From positions 1 to 55,736 of the forward strand of contig CADCEF010000010.1 of NCBI GenBank assembly GCA_902800365.1: a stretch of DNA of 55,736 nt. The letters run 5' to 3'. The notes under the pieces are model-generated. The model searched no databases and was not told the origin of the DNA. It was given only the letters and a program-made list of their open reading frames with translations. Numbering within the stretch: the stretch's first letter is position 1; the number at the start of each line of letters is the position of its first letter. This DNA is from an uncultured Prevotella sp. Lineage in GTDB: Bacteria > Bacteroidota > Bacteroidia > Bacteroidales > Bacteroidaceae. The position numbers and the translations under genes are program-made. Shown piece by piece: positions 34,382 to 41,421 of the stretch.

Positions 34382-34447
34382 AAAAAGGGTCACCGCTGTG
34401 ACCCAAACCTTTGTTAACCTTAAATCTAATACTATGAAAAACACACG
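34381..34447 (-). ncRNA. Candidate small RNA with own promoter and terminator
   Basis: On the minus strand a consensus promoter (34451-34481) is followed by about 65 bases and a strong GC hairpin (34387-34404, stem GGGTCAC/GTGACCC, loop of 4) with an immediate T6 tract. This is a complete short transcription unit with no ORF. The body includes the segment ATTAGATTTAAGGTTAACAA. I recall similar short units in other Bacteroidales genomes but cannot assign an Rfam family. The alternative is that the hairpin only terminates the metallo-beta-lactamase gene transcript and that the promoter is incidental. Confidence 0.6.
34387..34404 (-). terminator. Hairpin terminator of candidate small RNA
   Basis: A 7-bp GC-rich stem with a 4-base loop is followed on the minus strand by six T (34381-34386). 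On the plus strand no T tract follows, so it works mainly leftward. Confidence 0.8.
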
Positions 34448-34450
34448 GTG

Positions 34451-34481
34451 CAAAGTTACGACATTTTTCGACTTCGCCAAA
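34451..34481 (-). promoter_or_regulatory. Promoter of candidate small RNA
   Basis: On the minus strand TTTG (34478-34481), a 19-base spacer and TAACTTTG (34451-34458) match the Bacteroidota consensus exactly. No protein-coding gene lies downstream before the terminator. Confidence 0.7.
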
Positions 34482-34546
34482 AAATATCCCTAAATATCGG
34501 CCTCGAATTAACCTATTTTAAGGGTTTGCGGTGCGGTTTTACATAA

Positions 34547-35308
34547 TTATAGATAAATCTCTTGTCCATCGTAAGCCAGATCAATACCCTCTGGAAGGCG
34601 CTTATTTACCTCCTCATGAAGGCCCACATCATGGCATACATGTATGATTAAAGTACGCTTGGCCCCCACCTTTTGGGCAAAGGCAATGGCATCATTCATC
34701 AGCTGATGAGAATGGTGTGGTTTGTCGAATCTCAACGCATTTACCACCAACAGTTCCGTACCCTCAAGATACTTCAGTTCGCCATCGTCGATAGTCTTCA
34801 TGTCAGTGATATATGTAAGTTTGCCAATCCTGAAACCCAGAATAGGTAACTTTCCATGCATCACTTGTATTGGCATTATCTCAAGATCGCCAATCTGCAA
34901 TGGCTGGTGTGGGAATATCTCATGTAGACCTATTGCTGGCACGCCAGGATAGCGGTTTTCGGCAAAGCAATAAGGCAACATCTGCAGCATCGACTGCTTG
35001 GCTATTGTATCTGCATAAACATTGATTGCACCAAACTGACAGTAAGGACGGATATCGTCCATTCCTCCCATGTGGTCGTAATGCGAGTGGGTTATAAGAA
35101 TACCGTCAATCTTGCGGAATGGCTGTGGCAATATCTGCTGACGAAAGTCAGGACCACAATCAATCAGTATGCGGGTATTGTCTGTCTCTACAAGTGCAGA
35201 GCAGCGTGTACGTTTATCTTTAGGGTCGGCACTCTGGCAAACCTTGCATTGGCATCCTATTACAGGTACGCCACACGATGTTCCTGTGCCTAAAAACGTA
35301 AGTTTCAT
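34547..35308 (-). CDS. Metallo-beta-lactamase fold hydrolase (PhnP-like)
   Basis: 253 residues. The N-terminus (MKLTFLGTGTSCGVPVIGCQC) and the metal motif HSHYDHMGG (His74, His76, Asp78, His79) mark the MBL superfamily, and an N-terminal Cys cluster (Cys19, Cys21, Cys24, Cys36) resembles that of PhnP-type phosphoribosyl cyclic phosphodiesterases. Later ligands are in QVMHGKLPILG and VCHDVGLHEE. The substrate is not known; RNase Z and lactonase roles fit less well. Its ATG overlaps the murB stop (ATGA), so it is coupled to murB. Confidence 0.88.
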   Translation of the reverse strand: MKLTFLGTGTSCGVPVIGCQCKVCQSADPKDKRTRCSALVETDNTRILIDCGPDFRQQILPQPFRKIDGILITHSHYDHMGGMDDIRPYCQFGAINVYADTIAKQSMLQMLPYCFAENRYPGVPAIGLHEIFPHQPLQIGDLEIMPIQVMHGKLPILGFRIGKLTYITDMKTIDDGELKYLEGTELLVVNALRFDKPHHSHQLMNDAIAFAQKVGAKRTLIIHVCHDVGLHEEVNKRLPEGIDLAYDGQEIYL

Positions 35309-36306
35309 ATAATATTTACTTCTGGACGGATGTCAACACCAAACTTCTGTTTAACATCCTTCTGAATAGTCTCGCAAAGTGTAACAATCTCCTGTCCTGT
35401 GGCACCTCCACGATTCACCAGCACCAAAGCTTGTTTATCGTGTACCCCTGCCCTACCAAGCGTCTTTCCTTTCCATCCGCACTGATCAATCATCCAACCA
35501 GCAGGTATTTTCACATTATCGGCATCCACATCGTAGTGAGGCATTCCTTCGTATTTGGCTGCGAGTTCATTATATCTCGAGCGGGCCACAATGGGATTCA
35601 TAAAGAAACTGCCGGCATTGCCAAGCACTTTAGGATCAGGCAACTTTGCCTCGCGAATACGGATAATTGTATCGCGAAGTTCTTGAGCTGTGGGCTCGCT
35701 TATGCCCTGTTTTTCCAACTCTGAACGGATATTACCATAGTCAAGTAGTGGTGAAAATTCCTCAGAGAACTGATAGTCGACACTTACAATAAGATACTTG
35801 TTCTTCCAATCGTGCTTGAATCTACTCTGGCGATAACCATATTCACACTCGGCATTTTCAATAACACACACGTTTCCTGTAGCTATCTCGACGGCACGTA
35901 TACTGCGAATCAGGTCTTTAGCCTCAGCTCCGTAAGCACCAATATTCTGAACAGCGCTTGCACCAACATCACCAGGAATAAGTGAAAGATTCTCGGCACC
36001 ATAAAGCCCCTGGGTGATACTATAGGCCACAACATCATCGAACACCTCGCCACTTCCGCAAATCAATCGCGAACCTTGGCGCTCAATACCCTTACAGGCA
36101 GAATGCACCACAATGCCCTCGTAGTCGCGAGTCAACAGCAGATTGCTGCCTCCACCTATTATTATATAAGGTACGCGTGAAGAACGAAGTAACTCGGCCA
36201 CCTCTTTAGCCTCAGCCTCCGAGCTGTATTCCACAAATTGTGCACACTTGGCGTCAATACCAAATGTGTTATGCTGTTTCAGACTATAATCTCTCTCAAT
36301 TCTCAC
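35305..36306 (-). CDS. murB: UDP-N-acetylenolpyruvoylglucosamine reductase MurB
   Basis: 333 residues. The N-terminus SLKQHNTFGIDAKCAQFVE aligns with E. coli MurB, and the FAD-binding IIGGGSNLLLT, LIPGDVGASAVQNIGAYG and the catalytic-Ser region LGNAGSFFMNPIV are present. It reduces UDP-GlcNAc-enolpyruvate to UDP-MurNAc, the second committed step of peptidoglycan synthesis. The start codon is GTG, chosen because only it precedes the conserved SLK..NTFG segment. The start lies inside a heptamer-type tract (36293-36313). Confidence 0.96.
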   Translation of the reverse strand: MRIERDYSLKQHNTFGIDAKCAQFVEYSSEAEAKEVAELLRSSRVPYIIIGGGSNLLLTRDYEGIVVHSACKGIERQGSRLICGSGEVFDDVVAYSITQGLYGAENLSLIPGDVGASAVQNIGAYGAEAKDLIRSIRAVEIATGNVCVIENAECEYGYRQSRFKHDWKNKYLIVSVDYQFSEEFSPLLDYGNIRSELEKQGISEPTAQELRDTIIRIREAKLPDPKVLGNAGSFFMNPIVARSRYNELAAKYEGMPHYDVDADNVKIPAGWMIDQCGWKGKTLGRAGVHDKQALVLVNRGGATGQEIVTLCETIQKDVKQKFGVDIRPEVNII

Positions 36307-36313
36307 TTCTAAA
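36293..36313. repeat. Heptamer tract overlapping the murB start
   Basis: Units CTCTCAA, TTCTCAC and TTCTAAA start at 36293, 36300 and 36307. They are degenerate members of the same 7-base family seen elsewhere in the window and encode the first residues of MurB. Confidence 0.5.
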
Positions 36314-36328
36314 AACTCAATTGGTGTA

Positions 36329-37168
36329 TTATGTCATCATCTTCTTCAGCATCCACTTTCCGCCCTCCTTCTTGAAGCGCAACTCCATCTCGAGTCCGTT
36401 GGCCACACCTCTAAGCAGGTAAATCTTCTGATTACCTTCCTCCTGAGGCTTGCCATAAATAATGTTGTAAAGGGTTTTATGTGGCAATGTTGGTGCGAAA
36501 GCCTCCCAGGTATCAGGAGTAATCACACCCTCCATCATATTGAAGTCATCATCAGGATCTGGTCCTACAAAGTCTACCGTCTCGCTTATGCTCTTAATCT
36601 GGAAAGCAGTATCGGTAACAAACTTTCTGTAGAAAGTAAGGAACGATGCATTGGCATCACTCTGCAGTGGTGTCACCTTAATTTCGCGCAGCAGCCAAGC
36701 ACCTTTTATGCGCTGGAAGCAGTAGTTTTTAACCTGATTTTTGGCCAGCAGAATCTTCTCTACTACAGCCTCGTTAACGGCGGTGTCTTTCATCAGCTGC
36801 ATCTGCTTGTCGTTATTAAATAATAAGGTGTAATAACCTTGACGCATAAACAGATGTTCCATCTTCCAGTCGCCAGCTTCAATCTTAGTGGTATTTCCAT
36901 TCTCAGTAACTCTTAGTGGGAATACCACACGCTCTTTCTGAAGCTTTTTGTTAGCAAGGAAGTTAAACAAGAAATCGTCGAACATGGCATCAGCAGCTCT
37001 CGGCATTGGAGTTTCTGTAATAAGCATCTCCAGTGTGTCTATATCCGTGGTGTCAGTAGAGTCAGCCACTGAATCGGCTGGCACTTCTTCAGTTTGATTT
37101 GCTCTGTTCCCTGTGCATGAGAACGTCAAAAGCAAAAATGCGAAAAACGCTAAAAAATACCTTTTCAT
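36329..37168 (-). CDS. DUF4348-type lipoprotein
   Basis: 279 residues. A lipoprotein signal with lipobox LLTFSC (Cys18) and an acidic Asp/Ser/Thr-rich linker (about 28-48). A globular part follows with FDDFLFNFLANKKLQKERVVFP and the C-terminal ELRFKKEGGKWMLKKM that I associate with DUF4348, a Bacteroidota envelope family of unknown function. The C-terminal half looks like an NTF2-like beta sheet (inference). It lies 22 bases upstream of murB, so the two may be co-transcribed. Confidence 0.8.
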   Translation of the reverse strand: MKRYFLAFFAFLLLTFSCTGNRANQTEEVPADSVADSTDTTDIDTLEMLITETPMPRAADAMFDDFLFNFLANKKLQKERVVFPLRVTENGNTTKIEAGDWKMEHLFMRQGYYTLLFNNDKQMQLMKDTAVNEAVVEKILLAKNQVKNYCFQRIKGAWLLREIKVTPLQSDANASFLTFYRKFVTDTAFQIKSISETVDFVGPDPDDDFNMMEGVITPDTWEAFAPTLPHKTLYNIIYGKPQEEGNQKIYLLRGVANGLEMELRFKKEGGKWMLKKMMT

Positions 37169-37215
37169 CTACTTAAGGAGTAACCTAATCTTTCTAATTT
37201 CTCTCAAAATTTCGG

Positions 37216-37223
37216 CAAAGGTA
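37216..37223 (-). promoter_or_regulatory. -7 box for DUF4348-murB-MBL operon
   Basis: TACCTTTG on the minus strand fits TAnnTTTG, 48 bases before the start codon. No clear -33 box. Confidence 0.6.
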
Positions 37224-37230
37224 CAAAATA

Positions 37231-37244
37231 TTCTCAATTCTTAA
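37231..37244. repeat. Two heptamer units upstream of pheS
   Basis: TTCTCAA and TTCTTAA in tandem lie between the divergent -7 boxes of the DUF4348 gene and pheS. Confidence 0.5.
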
Positions 37245-37265
37245 TCCTTTTTCTCATTTTTTTTG

Positions 37266-37273
37266 TACCTTTG
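37266..37273 (+). promoter_or_regulatory. -7 box of pheS promoter
   Basis: TACCTTTG fits TAnnTTTG. The ATG lies 28 bases downstream of its last G. Confidence 0.6.
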
Positions 37274-37300
37274 CACGCAAAATTGCAATTTTTATAGTTT

Positions 37301-38359
37301 ATGATACTTGATAAGATAGACGAACTTCTGAAAGAAGTACAGAATTTGAGCGCTAAAAACGCTGAGGAAGTTGAGCAGCTCCGACTGAAATATCTGAGCA
37401 AGAAGGGTGAGATTACAGCCCTGATGAACGACTTCCGCGAGGTTGCCGCCGACCAGAAGAAGACGGTTGGTATGAAGATTAACGAGCTGAAGACTCTGGC
37501 CACCGAGCGCATCAATCAGTTGCGCGAGGAGTGCGAGACTCAGGAGAGCACCGATGATACTCTCGATCTTACACGTACTCCCTACCCAATCAATCTGGGT
37601 ACACGCCATCCTCTTACAATCGTAACCAACGAGATTATCGATATTTTCTCACGCATGGGCTTTGTATTGGCCGATGGTCCTGAGGTTGAGGATGATAACC
37701 ACATCTTCACCAAGATGAACTTCGCTGCTGATCACCCCGCACGCGATATGCAGGATACATTCTTTGTTAGTCAGCATCCAAACGATGTTACCAAGAACAT
37801 CCTTCTGCGTTCGCACACTTCAAGCGTTCAGGCTCGTGTAATGGAGCATATGCACGATGAGAACGGTAAGCTTACCGCTCCTATCCGCGTAATCTGCCCA
37901 GGTCGCGTTTATCGTAACGAGGCTATCACCGCTCGTGCACACTGCTTCTTCCATCAGGTTGAGGGATTGTATATCGACAAGAACGTATCGTTTACCGACC
38001 TTAAGCAGGTTCTGCTCTCGTTCGCTAAGGAGATGTTTGGTGCTGACACAAAGATCCGCCTGCGCCCATCTTACTTCCCATTCACTGAGCCATCAGCCGA
38101 GATGGATATCTCTTGCTTCATCTGCGGTGGCGAGGGTTGCGGCTTCTGTAAGCACACTGGTTGGGTAGAGATTCTGGGTTGCGGTATGGTTGATCCTAAC
38201 GTGCTCGAGCTCTGCGGCATCGACTCAAAGGAGTACACAGGTTACGCCTTCGGTATGGGTGTTGAGCGTATCACCAACCTTAAGTATCGTGTTTCTGACC
38301 TCCGCATGTTCTCAGAGAACGATACCCGTTTCCTCGAAGAATTCGAATCAGCAAACTAA
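37301..38359 (+). CDS. pheS: Phenylalanyl-tRNA synthetase alpha subunit
   Basis: 352 residues. An N-terminal coiled coil (LDKIDELLKEVQNLSAKNAEE region) and the class II core with HPARDMQDTFFV (motif 1 side), RVYRNEAITARAHCFFHQVEGL (motif 2, split by turns), the Cys-rich insert CFICGGEGCGFC and the C-terminal GYAFGMGVERI (motif 3). The alpha subunit holds the phenylalanine and ATP site. pheT is not adjacent, so the beta subunit is encoded elsewhere. It is transcribed alone and ends in a strong terminator. Confidence 0.98.
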   Translation: MILDKIDELLKEVQNLSAKNAEEVEQLRLKYLSKKGEITALMNDFREVAADQKKTVGMKINELKTLATERINQLREECETQESTDDTLDLTRTPYPINLGTRHPLTIVTNEIIDIFSRMGFVLADGPEVEDDNHIFTKMNFAADHPARDMQDTFFVSQHPNDVTKNILLRSHTSSVQARVMEHMHDENGKLTAPIRVICPGRVYRNEAITARAHCFFHQVEGLYIDKNVSFTDLKQVLLSFAKEMFGADTKIRLRPSYFPFTEPSAEMDISCFICGGEGCGFCKHTGWVEILGCGMVDPNVLELCGIDSKEYTGYAFGMGVERITNLKYRVSDLRMFSENDTRFLEEFESAN

Positions 38360-38384
38360 GGTTTACTGTTTCACAGATAATTCA

Positions 38385-38414
38385 AAGCCTCGAAGTAAAA
38401 TTCGGGGCTTTTTT
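38385..38414 (+). terminator. Intrinsic terminator of pheS
   Basis: The arms 38385-38394 and 38401-38410 pair over ten bases with one G-U, loop of six, followed by six T. It ends pheS before the DUF2975 operon. Confidence 0.92.
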
Positions 38415-38430
38415 GTTATCAATAGTTAAA

Positions 38431-38448
38431 TTTATCGTTTTTCGATAA
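38431..38448. promoter_or_regulatory. Upstream operator copy, TATCG-N5-CGATA
   Basis: The inverted repeat TTATCG-TTTTT-CGATAA lies 17 bases upstream of the -33 box of the DUF2975 operon. In the opposite orientation it matches the copy at 38499-38515 at 16 of 17 positions. Confidence 0.65.
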
Positions 38449-38464
38449 GTTTTTATTGCTTTTA

Positions 38465-38496
38465 TTTGGTTGGTATTGTTTTTATTTCTACTTTTG
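38465..38496 (+). promoter_or_regulatory. Promoter of DUF2975-XRE operon
   Basis: TTTG (38465-38468), a 20-base spacer and TACTTTTG (38489-38496) match the Bacteroidota consensus. Inverted repeats flank it on both sides. Confidence 0.8.
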
Positions 38497-38498
38497 CA

Positions 38499-38515
38499 TA
38501 TCGATAAACGATAAA
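38499..38515. promoter_or_regulatory. Downstream operator copy, TATCG-N5-CGATA
   Basis: TATCG-ATAAA-CGATA starts 3 bases after the -7 box and so covers the transcription start, a classical repressor position. Its centre lies 66 bases from that of the upstream copy, which would suit DNA looping or cooperative binding. Confidence 0.65.
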
Positions 38516-38543
38516 TTAATCAAATAAAACAATAAGAACGGTT

Positions 38544-39026
38544 ATGAGTACAAGTTTATTTCAAAATGCCAAAAAGAATCCAGTCAGCACAATTGTATTG
38601 TTGCTTTTCTTTGGTTATGTAGCCTTCACTATTTTTTACAACGTCCAAGCCATGCGTCAAGCTACAACTGAGTACGATTATTGCGAAACTCTATGCGACC
38701 TAGTAGAGTTCTTTGGCAAGACTATCACCTGGTGTGTCTACTTCGTTGTGTGCTATCTTACTTATGTGCATAAACAGTACACCCGCTGGATTCTCTGGCT
38801 TTATTACCTCACAGTAGTTGTATTCATCATTTATTTCATATCAGCAAGCTGTACGTACAGTTATGTTTTCGACCGCATAGGTACCGAACACATCGACCGT
38901 TTACCAGCCTTGGCTCGCAGTTTATATGGTGCTCCACTCTATTTTATTTTGTTTAGCTTCATATTCATGCCTAAACTCATAAAGGACACCATCAAACTTA
39001 AGAACGAACAAGATCTTACTGTATAA
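38544..39026 (+). CDS. Four-helix membrane protein of DUF2975-like operon
   Basis: 160 residues with four predicted membrane helices (about 16-36, 57-77, 83-105, 128-147). The C-terminus NEQDLTV is nearly the same as QEEQDLTI of the next gene, so the two are probably diverged relatives of the DUF2975 family, though this copy is more divergent. In DUF2975 operons a small XRE regulator of the YozG type usually follows, as here. Function is unknown. It is the first gene after the operator-flanked promoter. Confidence 0.75.
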   Translation: MSTSLFQNAKKNPVSTIVLLLFFGYVAFTIFYNVQAMRQATTEYDYCETLCDLVEFFGKTITWCVYFVVCYLTYVHKQYTRWILWLYYLTVVVFIIYFISASCTYSYVFDRIGTEHIDRLPALARSLYGAPLYFILFSFIFMPKLIKDTIKLKNEQDLTV

Positions 39027-39045
39027 ATTCCAAAGACTATAGATT

Positions 39046-39510
39046 ATGAAAAAGAAACTGAATATTTTCTGCGTGTTGATGTTGCTTTTGATGGCAACAC
39101 AAGTAGTGATGACGTTTGTAACTGGTGCCGATGCTTTTATGGAAGGTTGGGAAAAAGGCCGTCAGGCAGAAGCAGCCCAAACATGGAGTGCAATATTAGG
39201 CTTCTTCGTTGAGATGTTTGCCGTAGTAGCCGCCCTCGTTTCGTTCATAAGCTTCATCCGATTTATCCTCAACGTCAATCATAACAAGGTGTTTGTTTGG
39301 GAGAATGTAAAGTTGCTCCGCCTCACAGCCTGTGGTTTGATGATTCTTGCAGTGGTAGCTGCTGGCGATGAACTCTATTCAGGTTGCAGCTTTACCGAAG
39401 TATACGACCATTTCTTCGATGCCTTTCTTTTTGGTGCATTCAATCTGATTATCTCCGAGGTATTTGCCATCGGACTGAAATTACAGGAAGAACAGGATTT
39501 AACCATCTAA
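39046..39510 (+). CDS. DUF2975 family membrane protein
   Basis: 154 residues, four predicted helices (about 5-25, 46-70, 88-105, 124-143). The segment VFVWENVKLLRLTACGLMI and the EEQDLTI end are characteristic of DUF2975. The family occurs in many bacteria next to a 70-residue Cro/C1-type regulator and may sense a membrane state, but its function is not established. The gap to the upstream gene is 19 bases and to the regulator 6 bases. Confidence 0.85.
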   Translation: MKKKLNIFCVLMLLLMATQVVMTFVTGADAFMEGWEKGRQAEAAQTWSAILGFFVEMFAVVAALVSFISFIRFILNVNHNKVFVWENVKLLRLTACGLMILAVVAAGDELYSGCSFTEVYDHFFDAFLFGAFNLIISEVFAIGLKLQEEQDLTI

Positions 39511-39516
39511 CGGCTT

Positions 39517-39726
39517 ATGGGACAGATCATTGTAAATCTTGATGTTGAGATGGCCAAGCGCAAGATGTCGCTTAGTCAACTGGCCGAGCGCGTAGGCCTT
39601 ACACTTGCCAATCTATCCATTCTGAAAACTGGCAAGGCCAAAGCCATCCGTTTCAGCACCCTCGAGGCCATCTGCCGCGAGTTGGGTTGCCAACCTGGCG
39701 ACATACTTGAATATAGAGACAAATAA
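39517..39726 (+). CDS. XRE/Cro-C1 family regulator, YozG type
   Basis: 69 residues forming a single helix-turn-helix domain: SLSQLAERVGLTLANLSILKTG (split by the turn) with the later FSTLEAICRELGCQPGDILEY, the YozG-like pattern. It has no extra sensor domain. It probably represses its own operon at the TATCG-N5-CGATA sites, whose size suits a dimer of this class (inference). How the DUF2975 membrane proteins would signal to it is unknown. Confidence 0.9.
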   Translation: MGQIIVNLDVEMAKRKMSLSQLAERVGLTLANLSILKTGKAKAIRFSTLEAICRELGCQPGDILEYRDK

Positions 39727-39752
39727 TCACCTCAAAAGAAACTCCGACCAAT

Positions 39753-40256
39753 ATGAAAAAGATAAAAATCTACAGTAAGAACTGGAATCGCATCGTCTTA
39801 CCTGCATTCGCTATTCTCACATTGATACTCCTGGTATTAGGCATCAAAATGGCTCATAACTCAGGCAGCGAATTCAATCCACTATTTTTGGAGCTATACT
39901 TTGCATTCATCATCGCTAATTACATCATAGCTTCCGTCATCCGCAAACCCAAGCTCATCATCACCGATTATTCTGTAACCATCAACGCCGATGAGCCTTG
40001 GGAGGTATTCTTCGAAGAGGTCGACTCTTTCTACCTCTCACATTTCAAGAATCAGGAGCTCATCTGCATCCGTTACAAAAAAGATGTAGAAGCCGGCATC
40101 AGCGATCTGGAGATAGAGAACGGACGTATCTTCCGCATCCGCTATCCTGAGAATCTACACCCAGGCCAGCCCTACGACATCTACGTTACAGGCCTCGCTA
40201 AAAAGCCCCAAGAGATACTCGAGATTTTAAATCACTCGGTAGCGCATGCTGGTTAA
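39753..40256 (+). CDS. Two-helix membrane protein with PH-like domain, unknown function
   Basis: 167 residues. Two membrane helices (about 13-34 and 45-62) are followed by a beta-rich domain (about 68-150, LIITDYSVTINADEPWEVFFEEVDSFYL in short strands) that resembles bacterial PH-like or STM3941-type domains. It is the last gene of the DUF2975 operon, 26 bases after the regulator. Its last 59 bases overlap the end of the convergent C1 peptidase gene, and both C-termini look genuine. Confidence 0.7.
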   Translation: MKKIKIYSKNWNRIVLPAFAILTLILLVLGIKMAHNSGSEFNPLFLELYFAFIIANYIIASVIRKPKLIITDYSVTINADEPWEVFFEEVDSFYLSHFKNQELICIRYKKDVEAGISDLEIENGRIFRIRYPENLHPGQPYDIYVTGLAKKPQEILEILNHSVAHAG

Positions 40257-41313
40257 GGAATAGGTAGGTGGTATTCAGGGCGATAAAGTCGCGCGACATA
40301 TACCAAATACCTTTGTACTCCCCACTCTGGCCCCATGAATTCTTTACCATATAGTAAGAATTACCCTGCTCATCTTTGGCTTTGCCGTAAATAAGCATCA
40401 CATGATCGTAGGTAAATCGCCAACAGTCCCATTGTTCCTGTCGCAACTGCTGGGTGGGCTTCACGTCTTCTGGCAGCATGGCCAGTCCTGTGCGTGTAAA
40501 ATCGCCTGTCACGTCGCCGCCCCAAGCCACTGTGTAGCCGGCATCAATAGCCTTGTCGAGCACATCCATCAACTGTTCAATAGGGATATTGTAACTGGGT
40601 TTCAGTCGCCATTTGTAGGGTGCCTCTATCACGAACCAGTGGTTAAACGGATGATGCGTGAAGCTAGTCAGACTTACGTAATCGTTGAGGTTTAGGCCAA
40701 GACTCTCAGCAAACGTTTTTGGCGTGTATGTTTCTCCCTGATAGTCAAACTTCTCAGGACAACTTCCTATATAACGCTCGATGACAGCTTGCACACTATC
40801 CTGCCAATGAGCCTTGGGGGCTTTGGCGCCTTTGGTTACGATACTGCTTATAGTACGTTCCAACTCAGGGAAGAACACCTTGAAGTTAGCCAGCGAATCG
40901 CCCGTCAGCGAGCCTGGTGCAGGCATTGCATTCTCTGGACAGATGCCATGCTGACGTATCACCTCCAGTACATCATCGCACGAGCCACCCTCTGAAATCT
41001 GACTGTAGCCATGCATACGCACATAGTGTGTGGCATTGTCCATATAGTCGTTGTTCACCACAAACATCTCGCACAGGTCGTACGTTTTACCTGTCTGTCG
41101 CAGTATCTCGCTTTCAAAATAACCCAACGTAGCGTATGCCCAACAGGTTCCACTGCGATATTGGTTCTTCACACTGGTTATCGGAAGTTCCTTCACCGTA
41201 GTAAACGTTTTCTTTACCTGCGAAGCAATGGCTCCGCGCTGCAGATTCTCCTGTGCCGATGCTGTTGTTGCCATCAGCATCATTGCAACGATCGCTTTAT
41301 AAAAATGTGCCAT
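40198..41313 (-). CDS. Secreted C1 family cysteine peptidase (bleomycin hydrolase/PepC-like)
   Basis: 371 residues. A signal peptide (MAHFYKAIVAMMLMATTASAQ) predicts export. The papain-fold triad is Cys in YRSGTCWAYA, His in TYDHVMLIYG and Asn in VKNSWGQSG. The closest relative in the window is at 52692-53897. This copy lacks a loop of about 36 residues between LAMLPEDVKP and TQQLRQEQ. Cytosolic PepC/BLMH enzymes are hexameric aminopeptidases; exported forms occur in Bacteroidota with unknown substrates. It has its own consensus promoter at 41338-41369. Confidence 0.9.
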   Translation of the reverse strand: MAHFYKAIVAMMLMATTASAQENLQRGAIASQVKKTFTTVKELPITSVKNQYRSGTCWAYATLGYFESEILRQTGKTYDLCEMFVVNNDYMDNATHYVRMHGYSQISEGGSCDDVLEVIRQHGICPENAMPAPGSLTGDSLANFKVFFPELERTISSIVTKGAKAPKAHWQDSVQAVIERYIGSCPEKFDYQGETYTPKTFAESLGLNLNDYVSLTSFTHHPFNHWFVIEAPYKWRLKPSYNIPIEQLMDVLDKAIDAGYTVAWGGDVTGDFTRTGLAMLPEDVKPTQQLRQEQWDCWRFTYDHVMLIYGKAKDEQGNSYYMVKNSWGQSGEYKGIWYMSRDFIALNTTYLFLNQHALPSDLKSRVSLGAF

Positions 41314-41337
41314 ACTCTAACATCTATAGTTCGTCCG

Positions 41338-41369
41338 CAAAAGTAAATAAAAAAGTGTGAAGTTCCAAA
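41338..41369 (-). promoter_or_regulatory. Promoter of first C1 peptidase gene
   Basis: On the minus strand TTTG (41366-41369), a 20-base spacer and TACTTTTG (41338-41345) match the consensus exactly. Confidence 0.75.
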
Positions 41370-41409
41370 TTTAATGGCGAAAATATTAGGATGATATTGA
41401 GATTATTGC

Positions 41410-41417
41410 TATCTTTG
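41410..41417 (+). promoter_or_regulatory. -7 box of Memo-AMMECR1 gene, leaderless
   Basis: TATCTTTG fits TAnnTTTG, with TTAG (41386-41389) 20 bases upstream as a weak -33. The ATG begins only 5 bases after the last G, so transcription should start at or next to the start codon. Confidence 0.65.
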
Positions 41418-41421
41418 CGAC

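Noticed and set aside
34434-34493. 19-codon plus-strand ORF (MKNTRCKVTTF...)
   Set aside because: It overlaps the exact minus-strand promoter of the candidate small RNA, has no plus-strand promoter and is too short to judge; the small RNA explains the sequence better.
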